From: Nocardia colli
Lineage (GTDB): Bacteria > Actinomycetota > Actinomycetes > Mycobacteriales > Mycobacteriaceae
DNA: 64,000 nucleotides
NCBI RefSeq assembly: GCF_008704205.1
Contig: NZ_VXLC01000016.1
Span: 248,001-312,000 of the forward strand
Reading direction: 5' to 3'
Numbering within the stretch: the first letter of the stretch is position 1; each line of letters opens with the position of its first letter. Positions 16,139 to 24,715 of this stretch are shown here, piece by piece. The notes under the pieces are model-generated. The model had not been told where the DNA came from. It saw only the letters and a list, made by a program, of their open reading frames with translations, and did no database searches. The position numbers were made by a program, and so were the translations under genes.

Positions 16139-17704
16139 GTGTTCGAATCCCTGTCCGACCGGCTTACCGGTGCCCTCAAGGATCTGCGTGGTAAGGGGCG
16201 TCTGTCACCGGCCGACATCGACGCCACCTGCCGGGAGATCCGGCTAGCCCTGCTCGAAGCCGACGTCGCGCTGCCCGTGGTGCGCGGTTTCATCGCCCGG
16301 ATCAAGGAGCGCGCCAAGGGCGCCGAGGTCTCCGCGGCGCTGAATCCGGCGCAGCAGGTCGTCAAGATCGTCAACGAGGAACTCGTCGGCATCCTCGGCG
16401 GCGAGACACGCCGGCTGACCCTGGCCAAGAACCCGCCGACCGTGGTCATGCTCGCCGGTCTGCAAGGCGCCGGTAAGACCACCCTCGCAGGCAAGCTCGC
16501 CAAATGGCTGAAGGGACAAGGACATCAGCCGTTGCTGGTGGCCTGCGACCTGCAGCGTCCCGGCGCGGTCACCCAGCTCCAGGTGGTCGGCGAGCGCGCG
16601 GGCGTGCCCGTGTTCGCGCCGCACGGCGGCACCTCCATCGGCGGCGGCGAGAACGCCCTCGGCGTCTCCGCGGCCGACCCGGTCGAGGTCGCCCGCGGCG
16701 GCATCGAAGAGGCCCGCAGCAAGCAGTACGACGTGGTCATCGTCGACACGGCCGGTCGCCTCGGCATCGACGAAGAACTGATGCGCCAGGCCGCCGGCAT
16801 CCGCGACGCCGTGCAGCCGGACGAGACGCTGTTCGTGCTCGACGCGATGATCGGTCAGGACGCGGTCGCCACCGCGCAGGCCTTCCGCGACGGCGTCGGC
16901 TTCACCGGCGTCGTGCTCACCAAGCTCGACGGCGACGCCCGCGGTGGTGCGGCGCTGTCGGTGCGCGAGGTGACCGGCGCGCCGATCATGTTCGCCTCCA
17001 CCGGTGAGAAGCTCGAGGACTTCGACGTCTTCCACCCGGACCGGATGGCCAGCCGCATCCTCGGCATGGGCGACGTGCTCAGCCTGATCGAGCAGGCCGA
17101 GCAGATCTACGACCAGGAACAGGCCGAGGAAGCCGCCCGCAAGATCGGCAGCGGCGAGATGACGCTCGAGGACTTCCTCGATCAGATGCTCGCCATCCGC
17201 AAGATGGGCCCGATCGGCAACCTGCTCGGCATGCTCCCCGGCGCCGGGCAGATGAAGGACGCGCTCGCCGCCGTCGACGACAAGTCGCTGGACCGGGTGC
17301 AGGCCATCATCCGCGGCATGACGCCTGCCGAGCGGGACAACCCGAAGATCATCAACGCTTCACGCCGCTTGCGCATCGCGAACGGCTCCGGCGTGCAGGT
17401 CTCCGAGGTCAACCAGCTCGTCGACCGGTTCTTCGAAGCCAAGAAGATGATGGCGATGATGGGCAGGCAGATGGGCATGCCCGGGTCCCGCCGGAGCAAC
17501 AACAAAAAGGGCAAGAAGGGGAAGAAGGGTGGGCGCGGACCCACGCCGCCGAAGGTGCGCGGTGGGTTGCCCGGGATGCCCGCGGGAATGCCCGGGTTGC
17601 CGGCCGGAATGCCGGACATCTCGAATATGCCCGCCGGTTTGGACCAGTTGCCGCCGGGCCTCGAAGGTTTCGACCTGTCGAAGCTGAAGTTCCCGAAGAA
17701 GTAA
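16139..17704 (+). CDS. ffh: Signal recognition particle protein Ffh
   Basis: SRP54 homologue, 521 residues, which binds SRP RNA and signal sequences and delivers ribosomes to FtsY. The N domain spans residues 1-90, the G domain 95-295 with GLQGAGKT at 107-114, DTAGR and TKLDG, and the M domain 325-440 has the Met-rich signal-binding groove and RNA-binding helix (SRRLRIANGSGVQVSEVN). A basic KKGKKGKKGGR segment and a Gly/Met/Pro tail follow, as in other actinomycetes. The GTG start follows CAGGAG by eight bases. A terminator follows directly. Confidence 0.97.
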   Translation: MFESLSDRLTGALKDLRGKGRLSPADIDATCREIRLALLEADVALPVVRGFIARIKERAKGAEVSAALNPAQQVVKIVNEELVGILGGETRRLTLAKNPPTVVMLAGLQGAGKTTLAGKLAKWLKGQGHQPLLVACDLQRPGAVTQLQVVGERAGVPVFAPHGGTSIGGGENALGVSAADPVEVARGGIEEARSKQYDVVIVDTAGRLGIDEELMRQAAGIRDAVQPDETLFVLDAMIGQDAVATAQAFRDGVGFTGVVLTKLDGDARGGAALSVREVTGAPIMFASTGEKLEDFDVFHPDRMASRILGMGDVLSLIEQAEQIYDQEQAEEAARKIGSGEMTLEDFLDQMLAIRKMGPIGNLLGMLPGAGQMKDALAAVDDKSLDRVQAIIRGMTPAERDNPKIINASRRLRIANGSGVQVSEVNQLVDRFFEAKKMMAMMGRQMGMPGSRRSNNKKGKKGKKGGRGPTPPKVRGGLPGMPAGMPGLPAGMPDISNMPAGLDQLPPGLEGFDLSKLKFPKK

Positions 17705-17716
17705 GGCTTTTCGAAC

Positions 17717-17747
17717 CCGCCCCGCACCAATCGCCGGTGCGGGGCGG
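17717..17747 (+). terminator. ffh terminator
   Basis: Perfect 12-bp arms CCGCCCCGCACC / GGTGCGGGGCGG with a 7-base loop, 13 bases after the ffh stop. It is followed by CGTTCGTT, not a pure T tract, as is usual in this GC-rich group. From about 17755 to 17850 the non-coding DNA contains GCGCACG and TTTCGTGCGCGGCAGGA words of the dispersed repeat described at 19052-19700. Confidence 0.75.
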
Positions 17748-17856
17748 CGTTCGTTCACGGCCCCGCGCACGTTCTGTCGTCTCGCGCACGGACCCGCCCG
17801 CAATTTCGTGCGCGGCAGGAAGTTCTGTACGCGGCAGTCGATTTCGTGCGCTGCGG

Positions 17857-18048
17857 TCAAGATACGACGCGGCGTCGAGTGGTTGGCTCGAGCCAGACGT
17901 TCACGGCGCCGCATGGGCAGCGGGTGTAGACGATCGTGCCTTCCGAGGTGCGGTGGCGCGAAACGGTGGTGCCGTGATCGGCCGCGCCGCACTGCCGGCA
18001 GCCGCGATGTGCAATGGATTCGGTCGGCGGCGTCGCGAAAGTGGTCAT
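17857..18048 (-). CDS. Small zinc-ribbon-like protein
   Basis: A 63-residue protein with two cysteine pairs, CRQC (about residues 17-20) and CPCG (44-47), separated by a beta-rich stretch. This is the pattern of a zinc ribbon. Coding bias is good and the frame is divergent from a LysR gene only 73 bp away, which supports a real gene. It may be the regulator's target or an independent nucleic-acid-binding protein; no function can be named. Confidence 0.6.
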   Translation of the reverse strand: MTTFATPPTESIAHRGCRQCGAADHGTTVSRHRTSEGTIVYTRCPCGAVNVWLEPTTRRRVVS

Positions 18049-18084
18049 GTCTGGAATGGTCGCCGCAGATTATGTTCGAATCCA

Positions 18085-18098
18085 GCGAAAGATTTCGC
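18085..18098. promoter_or_regulatory. Short palindrome between zinc-ribbon gene and lysR
   Basis: Perfect inverted repeat GCGAAA-GA-TTTCGC in the 73-bp divergent region. LysR proteins usually bind such dyads near their own promoter, so this is a candidate autoregulatory site. Evidence is position and symmetry only. Confidence 0.4.
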
Positions 18099-18121
18099 AC
18101 CAGATCGTGTTGAATCTATGC

Positions 18122-19051
18122 ATGATCGACCCTCGCCTGCACACCCTGCGGATGTTGCGGGAACACGGAACGGTGACCGCCGCGGCCACCGCGCTGCACC
18201 TCACCCCCTCCACGGTGTCGCAGCAATTGCGTTTGCTCGCAAAGGATTTGGACGTGCAACTGCTCGAGCAGGTCGGCCGCCGGGTCCGCCTGACCTCCGC
18301 CGCGCACACCCTGCTCCGGCACGCCGACGAACTGTTCGCCCAAGCCGAACGGGCCAAGGCCGAACTCGCCGCCCACCGCACCGGCATCACCGGCGTGCTC
18401 CGGATCACCGCCATGCCGACGGCCCTCGTCGCGCTGGTCGCCCCCGCGGCCGCCCGGCTGCGCGACGCCAACCCGCTGCTGACGGTCGAGATGAACGAGG
18501 ACGAGAGCAGACACTGCTTCGACCTGCTGCTCAGCGGCGACAGCGACATCGGCGTGCTGATCCCGGCCCCCGGCGGCCCCGCCCTCGACGACCCCCGCTT
18601 CGAACAACATCAGCTGATCGACGAGCCCCAAGACCTGCTGGTCCCGGTCGGTCACCGGCTCGCCGAATGCCGCAGCGTCACCCTGACCGAGGCCGCCGAG
18701 GAACCCTGGGTCGGCGCCCCGGCCCGGGTCGCCCACTGCCACTTACTGCTCGGCGCCTGCGCCGCCGCCGGCTTCCAGCCCCGCATCAACCACCGCGGCG
18801 TCGACTGGCTCGGCATCTCCGCCATGGTCGCCCACGGCTTCGGCGTCAGCCTCATCCCCCGCCTCGCCACCCTCCCCACCGACCACGCAGTCGTCCGCGT
18901 CCCCCTGCACGGCGACTCAGCCCCCACCCGCCGCCACATCATCTGCATCCGCCGCGGCAGCGCCGCCCAACCAGCCATCGCCGCCGGCCTAACCGCCGTG
19001 CGCGAAGTCTGCCGGGAACGCAACGACATCGTCATGGTCTCCGCCGACTAG
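18122..19051 (+). CDS. LysR family transcriptional regulator
   Basis: A 309-residue LysR-type regulator. The N-terminal winged helix-turn-helix is at about residues 3-60 (LHTLRMLREHGTVTAAATALHLTPSTVSQQLRLLAKDL), and the rest is the periplasmic-binding-like effector domain beginning near residue 90. The ATG at 18122 gives the canonical N terminus; the frame is open about 100 bases upstream without homology. It faces the small zinc-ribbon gene. The effector is unknown. Downstream DNA is non-coding and repeat-rich. Confidence 0.92.
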   Translation: MIDPRLHTLRMLREHGTVTAAATALHLTPSTVSQQLRLLAKDLDVQLLEQVGRRVRLTSAAHTLLRHADELFAQAERAKAELAAHRTGITGVLRITAMPTALVALVAPAAARLRDANPLLTVEMNEDESRHCFDLLLSGDSDIGVLIPAPGGPALDDPRFEQHQLIDEPQDLLVPVGHRLAECRSVTLTEAAEEPWVGAPARVAHCHLLLGACAAAGFQPRINHRGVDWLGISAMVAHGFGVSLIPRLATLPTDHAVVRVPLHGDSAPTRRHIICIRRGSAAQPAIAAGLTAVREVCRERNDIVMVSAD

Positions 19052-19700
19052 TCCACCGCCTCCGAGTTCCCGCGCATACCGTGTTCCGCCGCGCACGAAT
19101 TCGCCGACTGTCTCGTGCCCGCACGCGGATCCCGTGCGCGGCAGGTGGCGGCCTGCCGCTATGCGGGGCTGTGCCGAGGACGAAGCGACGCCACGCTCGT
19201 CGAAGCTGACCAGCCCGCGGCCACCGAGGCCTGCGCACGTTGTGTTCTGCTGCGCGCGGATTCGCTAGCTGGATTGTGCGCGGCGGGGGAGTGGGTGCGC
19301 GATGTGGTGACCTTTCTTGCTGCGTCCGAGGACGCGGCCGGTCGTGGTGGAGCGGGCCGTGTACTGCCGCGCGGTGGGTTCCTCGCGCGTGTTGTGTGTG
19401 GGTGCGCGCGAATTCGCTAGCTGGATTGTGCGCGGCCGGGAAGTTGGTGCGCGGCGTGGCGGTCGACCTGCTGCGGTGCGGGAACGCGACGGTGTCACCC
19501 CTGGTCGGAGGCGAGTCCGCTGAGGGTGAGCCGTCGGCTGTGGTTCGCGCTTGTTGTGTTCTGGTGCGCGCGGATTTGCTAGATGTTTTGGGTGCGGCGG
19601 GGGAGGCGGTGCGCGGCGTGGTGGGGGTGCCGGGCGGTGCGTGACGGTCGGGGGGATGGGCGTTAGGTTGGAGGCAGCCGACGACGTCCAGGAGGTTGCT
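19052..19700. repeat. Non-coding region with degenerate GTGCGCG/ATTCGCTAGC repeats
   Basis: These 649 bases have no credible gene. Three direct units of similar sequence are spaced about 155 bp apart: near 19240-19304, 19391-19460 and 19551-19620. The first two share an identical 25-base core (19260-19284 and 19412-19436) beginning ATTCGCTAGCTGGATT and ending GTGCGCGGC. The third has diverged. An older-looking copy lies at about 19065-19140. Related units occur at 33800-34341 and near 17755-17850, all read in the same sense. Nearly all spacing DNA is rich in GTGCGCG. Confidence 0.6.
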
Positions 19701-20795
19701 GTGCATCTGCGAGGGGTGGTTCTCCCCGGAGAGGATGTTCGCGATGTTTGGGTGCGGGATGGGCTGGTGTCGTTCGAGCCGGTGCCGGGGGCCGAAACGC
19801 TGTGTCGCACAGGGTGGATCGTGCCGGGGCTGGTCGATGCGCACTGCCATGTCGGGATCCGGTACGGCGGGGGAGACGAGGATCGGGACGGGGCCATCGC
19901 GCAGGCCGAGACCGAGCGGGATGCGGGTGCGCTGCTGCTGCGCGACGCCGGTTCGCCGATCGACACCCGGTTCATCGATGACCATGCGGAACTGCCGCGC
20001 ATCATCCGCGCGGGCCGCCACATCGCCCGCCCGCGCCGCTACATCCGCGAGCTGGGCATCGAGCTCGACGACGAGCGCGACCTGCCGGAGATCGTCGCCG
20101 AACAGGCCCGCTTCGGCGACGGCTGGGTGAAGATCGTCGGCGACTGGATCGACCGCTCCGTCGGCGACCTGCGCCCGCTCTGGAGCGACGCCATCCTCAA
20201 AGAGGCCATCGACGCCGCGCACGCCAACGGCGCCCGGGTCACCGCCCACGTCTTCGGCGAGGACGCCCTGCCCGGCCTGATCGACGCGGGCATCGACTGC
20301 CTCGAACACGGCACCGGCCTCACCGACGACACCATCGAGATGATGGTCGAACACGGCACCGCCCTGGTACCGACCCTGGTCAACATCGACACCTTCCCCG
20401 AAATCGCCGACAGCGCAGGCAAATTCCCGACCTACGCCGCGCACATGCGCGACCTGCACCGCCGCGTCCGCAGCACCGTCGCCAACGCGCACGACGCGGG
20501 CGTCCCCATCTTCGCCGGCACCGATGCGGGCGGTTCCATCCGCCACGGCCGTATCGCCGACGAGATCACCGCCCTCGGCGCCGCGGGCCTGTCCACCCAC
20601 GACGCCCTGGGCGCCGCCTCCTGGAACGCCCGAACCTGGCTGGGCCGCCCCGGCATCGAACCCGGCGCCCCCGCCGATTTCGTTGTCTACCAAGAAGACC
20701 CACGCACCAATCCGGAAATCCTGAATACCCCGTACGCCGTAATCCTCCGCGGCCGCCTCTACGCCCACCGCGATCCGGTCACCGGCCACCGCTGA
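19701..20795 (+). CDS. Amidohydrolase family protein
   Basis: A 364-residue metal-dependent hydrolase of the imidazolonepropionase/prolidase-like amidohydrolase group. The metal motif DAHCH (H48, H50) follows the usual VPGLVD, then come a lysine in DGWVKIVGDW that could be the bridging carbamylated residue, VTAHVFG, CLEHGTG and FAGTDAG, which together give the standard metal ligands. The C terminus has the short beta domain (APADFVVYQEDP). GTG at 19701 is chosen because AGGAGG lies five bases upstream; the open frame before it is repeat DNA. Substrate is unknown. Confidence 0.88.
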   Translation: MHLRGVVLPGEDVRDVWVRDGLVSFEPVPGAETLCRTGWIVPGLVDAHCHVGIRYGGGDEDRDGAIAQAETERDAGALLLRDAGSPIDTRFIDDHAELPRIIRAGRHIARPRRYIRELGIELDDERDLPEIVAEQARFGDGWVKIVGDWIDRSVGDLRPLWSDAILKEAIDAAHANGARVTAHVFGEDALPGLIDAGIDCLEHGTGLTDDTIEMMVEHGTALVPTLVNIDTFPEIADSAGKFPTYAAHMRDLHRRVRSTVANAHDAGVPIFAGTDAGGSIRHGRIADEITALGAAGLSTHDALGAASWNARTWLGRPGIEPGAPADFVVYQEDPRTNPEILNTPYAVILRGRLYAHRDPVTGHR

Positions 20796-20988
20796 AGATC
20801 CGCGCCCCACGTCGGCGGTTCGCGCTAACGGTCGGGGTTCGCGCCCATACCCGGGATGCGCGCCCACGTTCGAGATCCGCACCGGCTGTGGGCCCAATTC
20901 TCGGGCGGATCCCGAATGCGGGTGCAGGTCTTGCATACGGTGGTGCGCATGGGTGAGCGCTCGGCGGGCGCGCGTATCGTCGGGCGGT

Positions 20989-21972
20989 ATGAGCATTCGT
21001 CTCGGTTATCAGATGCCCAACTTCAGTTATGGACAGCCGGTTTCCGAGCTGTTCCCCACGGTGGTCGCGCAGGCCAGGGAGGCTGAGGCGGCGGGGTTCG
21101 ACACCGTGTTCGTGATGGATCATTTCTATCAGCTGCCGGGGCTCGGTGAACCGGGCGATCCGATGCTGGAGGCATACACCGCGCTGTCCGGCATCGCCGC
21201 GTCCACCGAGCGAATTCAGTTGTCCGCGTTGGTGACCGGCAATACCTATCGCAATCCGGCGCTGACCGCGAAGACCGTCACCACGCTCGACCTGGTCAGC
21301 GCGGGCCGCGCGGTGCTGGGCATCGGCGCGGGGTGGTTCGAGCTCGAGCACCAGTCCTACGGCTTCGAATTCGGCACCTTCACCGATCGTTTCGAGCGGC
21401 TCGACGAGGCGTTGCAGATCATCCAGCCGATGCTGCGCGGCGAGCCCGTCACCTTCGACGGCAAGTGGTACCACACCGACAACGCGATCAACGAGCCTCG
21501 GCTGCGCGACGACCTGCCCATCCTGCTCGGCGGGTCGGGGGAGAAGAAGACGTTCGCGCTGGCCGCCCGCTTCGCCGACCACCTCAACATCATCTGCAAC
21601 GCCTCGGAACTGCCGAAGAAGATGGCGGCGCTGCACCAGCGGTGCGCCGAGGTCGGCCGCGATCCGTCGACCCTGGAGGTCAGCTACCTGTGCTTCCTGA
21701 TGGTCGACGAGGACGGCGATCAGGCGCGCAAGGAACAGCGGGATCTGCTGCGCGGCATCGGGGTCGACGTGGACGCGCTGTCCGCCGAGGAACGTGCGCA
21801 GAGCATCGCCGATCGCCAGTTCGTCGGCTCGCCCGATGAGGTAGCCGAACAGTTGCAGACCCGGGTCCTCGATCACGGTGTGCAGGGCATCATCGTCAAC
21901 ATGGTCACCAACGGGCATCAGCCCGGCGCGGTCGATCTCGCCGGACGTACCCTCGCGCCGCTGGTCCGATGA
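20989..21972 (+). CDS. LLM class F420-dependent oxidoreductase
   Basis: A 327-residue luciferase-like TIM-barrel oxidoreductase. It begins IRLGYQMPNFSYG and has the family patterns AREAEAAGFDTVFVMDHFYQLP, LVTGNTYRNPALTAKTVTTLDLVSAGRAVLGIGAGWFELEH, LPILLGGSGEKKTFALAARFAD and the C-terminal FVGSPDEVAEQL. In actinomycetes this subfamily usually uses coenzyme F420. The ATG at 20989 has only a weak GGGCGG ahead of it. The preceding 193 bases contain no gene but several TTCGCGC/GCGCCCA words. Confidence 0.9.
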   Translation: MSIRLGYQMPNFSYGQPVSELFPTVVAQAREAEAAGFDTVFVMDHFYQLPGLGEPGDPMLEAYTALSGIAASTERIQLSALVTGNTYRNPALTAKTVTTLDLVSAGRAVLGIGAGWFELEHQSYGFEFGTFTDRFERLDEALQIIQPMLRGEPVTFDGKWYHTDNAINEPRLRDDLPILLGGSGEKKTFALAARFADHLNIICNASELPKKMAALHQRCAEVGRDPSTLEVSYLCFLMVDEDGDQARKEQRDLLRGIGVDVDALSAEERAQSIADRQFVGSPDEVAEQLQTRVLDHGVQGIIVNMVTNGHQPGAVDLAGRTLAPLVR

Positions 21973-22033
21973 TCGTCGAAGCCCTGAAAACTGTTGGGGC
22001 GCGAAAACTTCAACGCTCGATAGAATCGGCCTT

Positions 22034-22777
22034 GTGACGACGACCACATCACGGCGCGCGTCCTACGGCTTCGACGCGCCCCCCGTCATGCTCATGCTCG
22101 GTGTCCTCGCGGTCGGCTTCCTGCTCGCCGCGGTGGCAAACGCACTGGTCGGCAACATGATTCCGGCGTGGCTGACCTTGCTGGTCGGCCTGGTCATGGC
22201 CGCGCAGTTCGGGCTGTTCCTGCACGCGACCCGCCGCGGCAAGTTCCGCGCGTGGGACGCGCTGCTCGACGATCTCGGATTACGCGGGGACGAGCGGCTG
22301 CTCGATCTGGGGTGCGGCCGGGGCGCGGTGCTGCTCGCCGCGGCGAAGCGGCTGCCGGAGGGGCGCGCGGTGGGCATCGACCTGTGGCGTTCGGTGGACC
22401 AGTCGGGCAACAACATGGCCACCACCGAACGCAACGCGGTCGCCGAAAACGTCGCCGACCGAATCGAATTGCACACCGGCAACATGACCGCGCTGCCGTT
22501 CCGCAACGACGAATTCGACGTGATCGTCTCGAGTCTGGCGATTCACAACATCAAAGCGTCCGCGGGCCGGGCCGCCGCGGTGCGTGAGGCGCTGCGCGTG
22601 CTGCGTCCCGGCGGGCATCTCGTGCTGGTCGATATCGGCCGGACCGGCGAATACGAGACCACCCTCACGGCCAACGGCGCCCAAACCCTCACCGCCCGTT
22701 CGCTCGGCTGGCAGCTGTGGTGGGGCGGCCCGTGGACGAAGACCCGCGCCCTCACCGCCGCGGCCCCGTCCGGTTAG
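22034..22777 (+). CDS. Membrane-anchored SAM-dependent methyltransferase
   Basis: A 247-residue class I methyltransferase preceded by two hydrophobic segments (about residues 17-37 and 42-63). The SAM-binding motif LDLGCGRGA is at about 96-104, followed by the acidic residue in GIDLW, NMTALPF and a Met/Ubi-type motif RVLRPGGHLVLVDIGRTGEY. The combination of two N-terminal helices and a methyltransferase suggests action on a lipid or membrane quinone, but this is inference. The GTG at 22034 lies 61 bp after the LLM gene and the frame before it overlaps that gene. Confidence 0.87.
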   Translation: MTTTTSRRASYGFDAPPVMLMLGVLAVGFLLAAVANALVGNMIPAWLTLLVGLVMAAQFGLFLHATRRGKFRAWDALLDDLGLRGDERLLDLGCGRGAVLLAAAKRLPEGRAVGIDLWRSVDQSGNNMATTERNAVAENVADRIELHTGNMTALPFRNDEFDVIVSSLAIHNIKASAGRAAAVREALRVLRPGGHLVLVDIGRTGEYETTLTANGAQTLTARSLGWQLWWGGPWTKTRALTAAAPSG

Positions 22778-22828
22778 GAGTTCTGCCCGGACCGATGAAT
22801 TCGGCCTACCCGTCGCGTCTTCTCCCAC

Positions 22829-23121
22829 AGAGGTTTCCGGGTCTCGTTCGAGGAGATGCGCGGGTACTGGCCGAAGCAGAGCGACGACACCACCGGCGTC
22901 ACCGAGCACCTGAACGAGTCGGCGAAATACGTCGTGTCCAGCTGGTCCACGCACTCGCCGCCACCGACCTGGTCGACGAGTACCGGCTGTTCGTCTATCC
23001 GGTGGTCGAGGGCAAGGGCCGGCGATTGTTCACCGATGCCCTGCGGATTCCGGCGCTGCGACTCGTCGAGACGCGCCCGTTCGCCTCCGGGGTGGTTCTG
23101 CTGCGTTACCGCAGTTCATAG
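22829..23121 (+). pseudogene. Broken dihydrofolate reductase (RibD C-terminal type)
   Basis: Two fragments of a dihydrofolate reductase-like protein lie in different frames. The first (about 22829-22940) reads FRVSFEEMRGYWPKQSDDT..EHLNESAKYVVSS. The second (about 22935-23121) reads LVHALAATDLVDEYRLFVYPVVEGKGRRLF and runs to a proper C terminus. The start and the middle of the family are missing, so at least one internal deletion with a frameshift has occurred. No intact start exists. It is a decayed gene between the methyltransferase and rpsP. Confidence 0.8.
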
Positions 23122-23124
23122 CGC

Positions 23125-23277
23125 TCAAGCGAAGGCGTGCAAGATCGCGTGGACGATCCCGCGCAGCGCGCGGAACACCCCCGTGACGACAACCTCGCCC
23201 GCGATTTCCGAACCGACCTCACCCAAGGTCTCTCGAGTGGTGCTCTGCTTGCGCCGGTCACGGCGGAAGATCCCCAT
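23125..23277 (-). CDS. Small hypothetical protein
   Basis: A 50-residue protein, basic at the start (MGIFRRDRRK) and hydrophobic-helical afterwards (GEVGSEIAGEVVVTGVFRALRGIVHAILHAF), like a short amphipathic or membrane-associated peptide. It ends three bases from the pseudogene's stop on the other strand. The ribosome site is weak (GAGG one base from ATG). Glycine spacing in the helix looks non-random, which favours a real gene. Confidence 0.5.
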   Translation of the reverse strand: MGIFRRDRRKQSTTRETLGEVGSEIAGEVVVTGVFRALRGIVHAILHAFA

Positions 23278-23506
23278 GCCTCGTTTATAGCCGCGCGACG
23301 CCGGTTCGCAACCGGATCGGCGACGCGATTTCAGGTGAACGCCGCCCGTCTGGCAGAATGAACAACCGTCCTTCCGGACAAGTGTCAGCCCGTCTCCGGT
23401 TACGTACCGCGCGGCGGTCACACACTCCATGCGCTAAACCGGGCTCGCAGACCGTGCGGGTCGCTGAATTGCGCCGTGACCAGACTACGAAAGAGGCAGA
23501 ACAAGC

Positions 23507-23941
23507 ATGGCTGTTCGCATCAAGCTCACCCGCTTGGGCAAGATCCGCAACCCCCAGTACCGCATCGTCGTCGCCGACGCGCGGACCCGCCGGGACGGCC
23601 GGGCCATCGAGTCCATCGGCCTGTACCACCCGAAGGAAGAGCCGTCGCTCATCGAGATCGATTCCGAGCGCGCTCAGTACTGGCTGGGTGTCGGCGCGCA
23701 GCCGACCGAGCCCGTCCAGCGTCTGCTGGAGATCACCGGTGACTGGCAGAAGTTCAAGGGTCTGCCGGGCGCCGAGGGCACGCTGAAGGTCAAGGCCGAG
23801 AAGGCGTCCAAGCTGGACCTGTTCAACGCCGCGCTGGCCGCCGCGGACAACGCCCCCACCGGCGATGCCACCACCCCGAAGAAGAAGGCCGCCAAGAAGG
23901 AAGAGGCCGCCGAGGCGCCCGCCGCTGAGGCCGCCGAGTAA
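23507..23941 (+). CDS. rpsP: 30S ribosomal protein S16
   Basis: Ribosomal protein S16 of the small-subunit body, 144 residues. The core (MAVRIKLTRLGKIRNPQYRIVVADAR...IESIGLYHPKEEPSLIEID) is followed by an Ala/Lys/Glu-rich extension from about residue 110 (KKKAAKKEEAAEA), as in other actinomycetes. AAGAGG precedes ATG by about ten bases. Its TAA shares a base with the ATG of khpA, and it leads the rpsP-khpA-rimM-trmD operon. Confidence 0.97.
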   Translation: MAVRIKLTRLGKIRNPQYRIVVADARTRRDGRAIESIGLYHPKEEPSLIEIDSERAQYWLGVGAQPTEPVQRLLEITGDWQKFKGLPGAEGTLKVKAEKASKLDLFNAALAAADNAPTGDATTPKKKAAKKEEAAEAPAAEAAE

Positions 23942-24183
23942 TGAGTGCAGTCGTCGCCGATGCGGTCGAACATCTTGTTCGCGGCATCGTCGCGAATCCC
24001 GATGACGTCCGCGTCGAGCTGATCACCGGCCGCCGCGGACGCACCGTCGAGGTGCACGTGCACCCCGACGACCTGGGCAAGGTGATCGGTCGCGGCGGTC
24101 GTACCGCGACCGCACTGCGCACCCTCGTCGCCGGCATCGGCGGCCGGGGTATCCGGGTCGACGTGGTCGACACCGACCAGTAG
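23941..24183 (+). CDS. khpA: KH domain RNA-binding protein KhpA
   Basis: An 80-residue single KH-domain protein, the YlqC/KhpA family, which binds RNA and in other bacteria partners with KhpB. The GxxG loop is seen in KVIGRGGRTATALRTLV. The start overlaps the rpsP stop by one base (TAATG) and its stop is immediately followed by the rimM ATG, so the three are translationally coupled. Confidence 0.95.
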   Translation: MSAVVADAVEHLVRGIVANPDDVRVELITGRRGRTVEVHVHPDDLGKVIGRGGRTATALRTLVAGIGGRGIRVDVVDTDQ

Positions 24184-24708
24184 ATGGAACTTGTCGTAGG
24201 ACGGGTCGCCAAGTCGCACGGCGTGCGCGGTGAACTGGTCGTAGAGATCCGCACCGATGAGCCGGAGGCCCGGTTCGCGCCGGGCAGCACGCTGCGCGGG
24301 CGACTGGCGCGATCCACGGAAGTCCGCGATTTCACCGTGGAGTCGGCCCGAGAGCACTCGGGCCGGCTTCTGGTGTTTCTCGCCGGCGTCGCCTCCCGGG
24401 ACGCGGCCGACGCCTTGCGCGGCACGCTGTTCGTGGTGGACAGCGACGACCTGCCGCCCGGCGACGACCCGGACGAGTATTACGACCACGAACTCGAGGG
24501 CCTGACCGTTCGGCTGCTCGACGAAACCGTGGTCGGCACCGTGCGCGAAGTGCTGCATTCCGCTGCGGGAGAACTGCTTTCGGTGAAAGCCGCCGACGAC
24601 GGCCGGGAGATCCTGATCCCGTTCGTCACCGCCATCGTGCCCACCGTCTCGCTCGCGGACCGGCTGATCGTCATCGATCCGCCCGAAGGACTCCTCGATC
24701 CGGAATGA
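24184..24708 (+). CDS. rimM: 16S rRNA processing protein RimM
   Basis: A 174-residue ribosome maturation factor acting on the 30S head. It starts MELVVGRVAKSHGVRGELVV, typical of the RimM barrel domain, and its second half is a PRC-barrel (YYDHELEGLTVRLLDETVVGTVREVLH...ILIPFVTAIVPTVSL). It abuts khpA with no spacing and is followed seven bases later by trmD. Confidence 0.96.
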   Translation: MELVVGRVAKSHGVRGELVVEIRTDEPEARFAPGSTLRGRLARSTEVRDFTVESAREHSGRLLVFLAGVASRDAADALRGTLFVVDSDDLPPGDDPDEYYDHELEGLTVRLLDETVVGTVREVLHSAAGELLSVKAADDGREILIPFVTAIVPTVSLADRLIVIDPPEGLLDPE

Positions 24709-24715
24709 GGTCGCC

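Noticed and set aside
19032..20996. Minus-strand ORF of 654 codons across the repeat region and the amidohydrolase
   Set aside because: It crosses non-coding repeats and a well-supported gene on the other strand and has a Pro/Arg/Thr-rich, domain-free translation.
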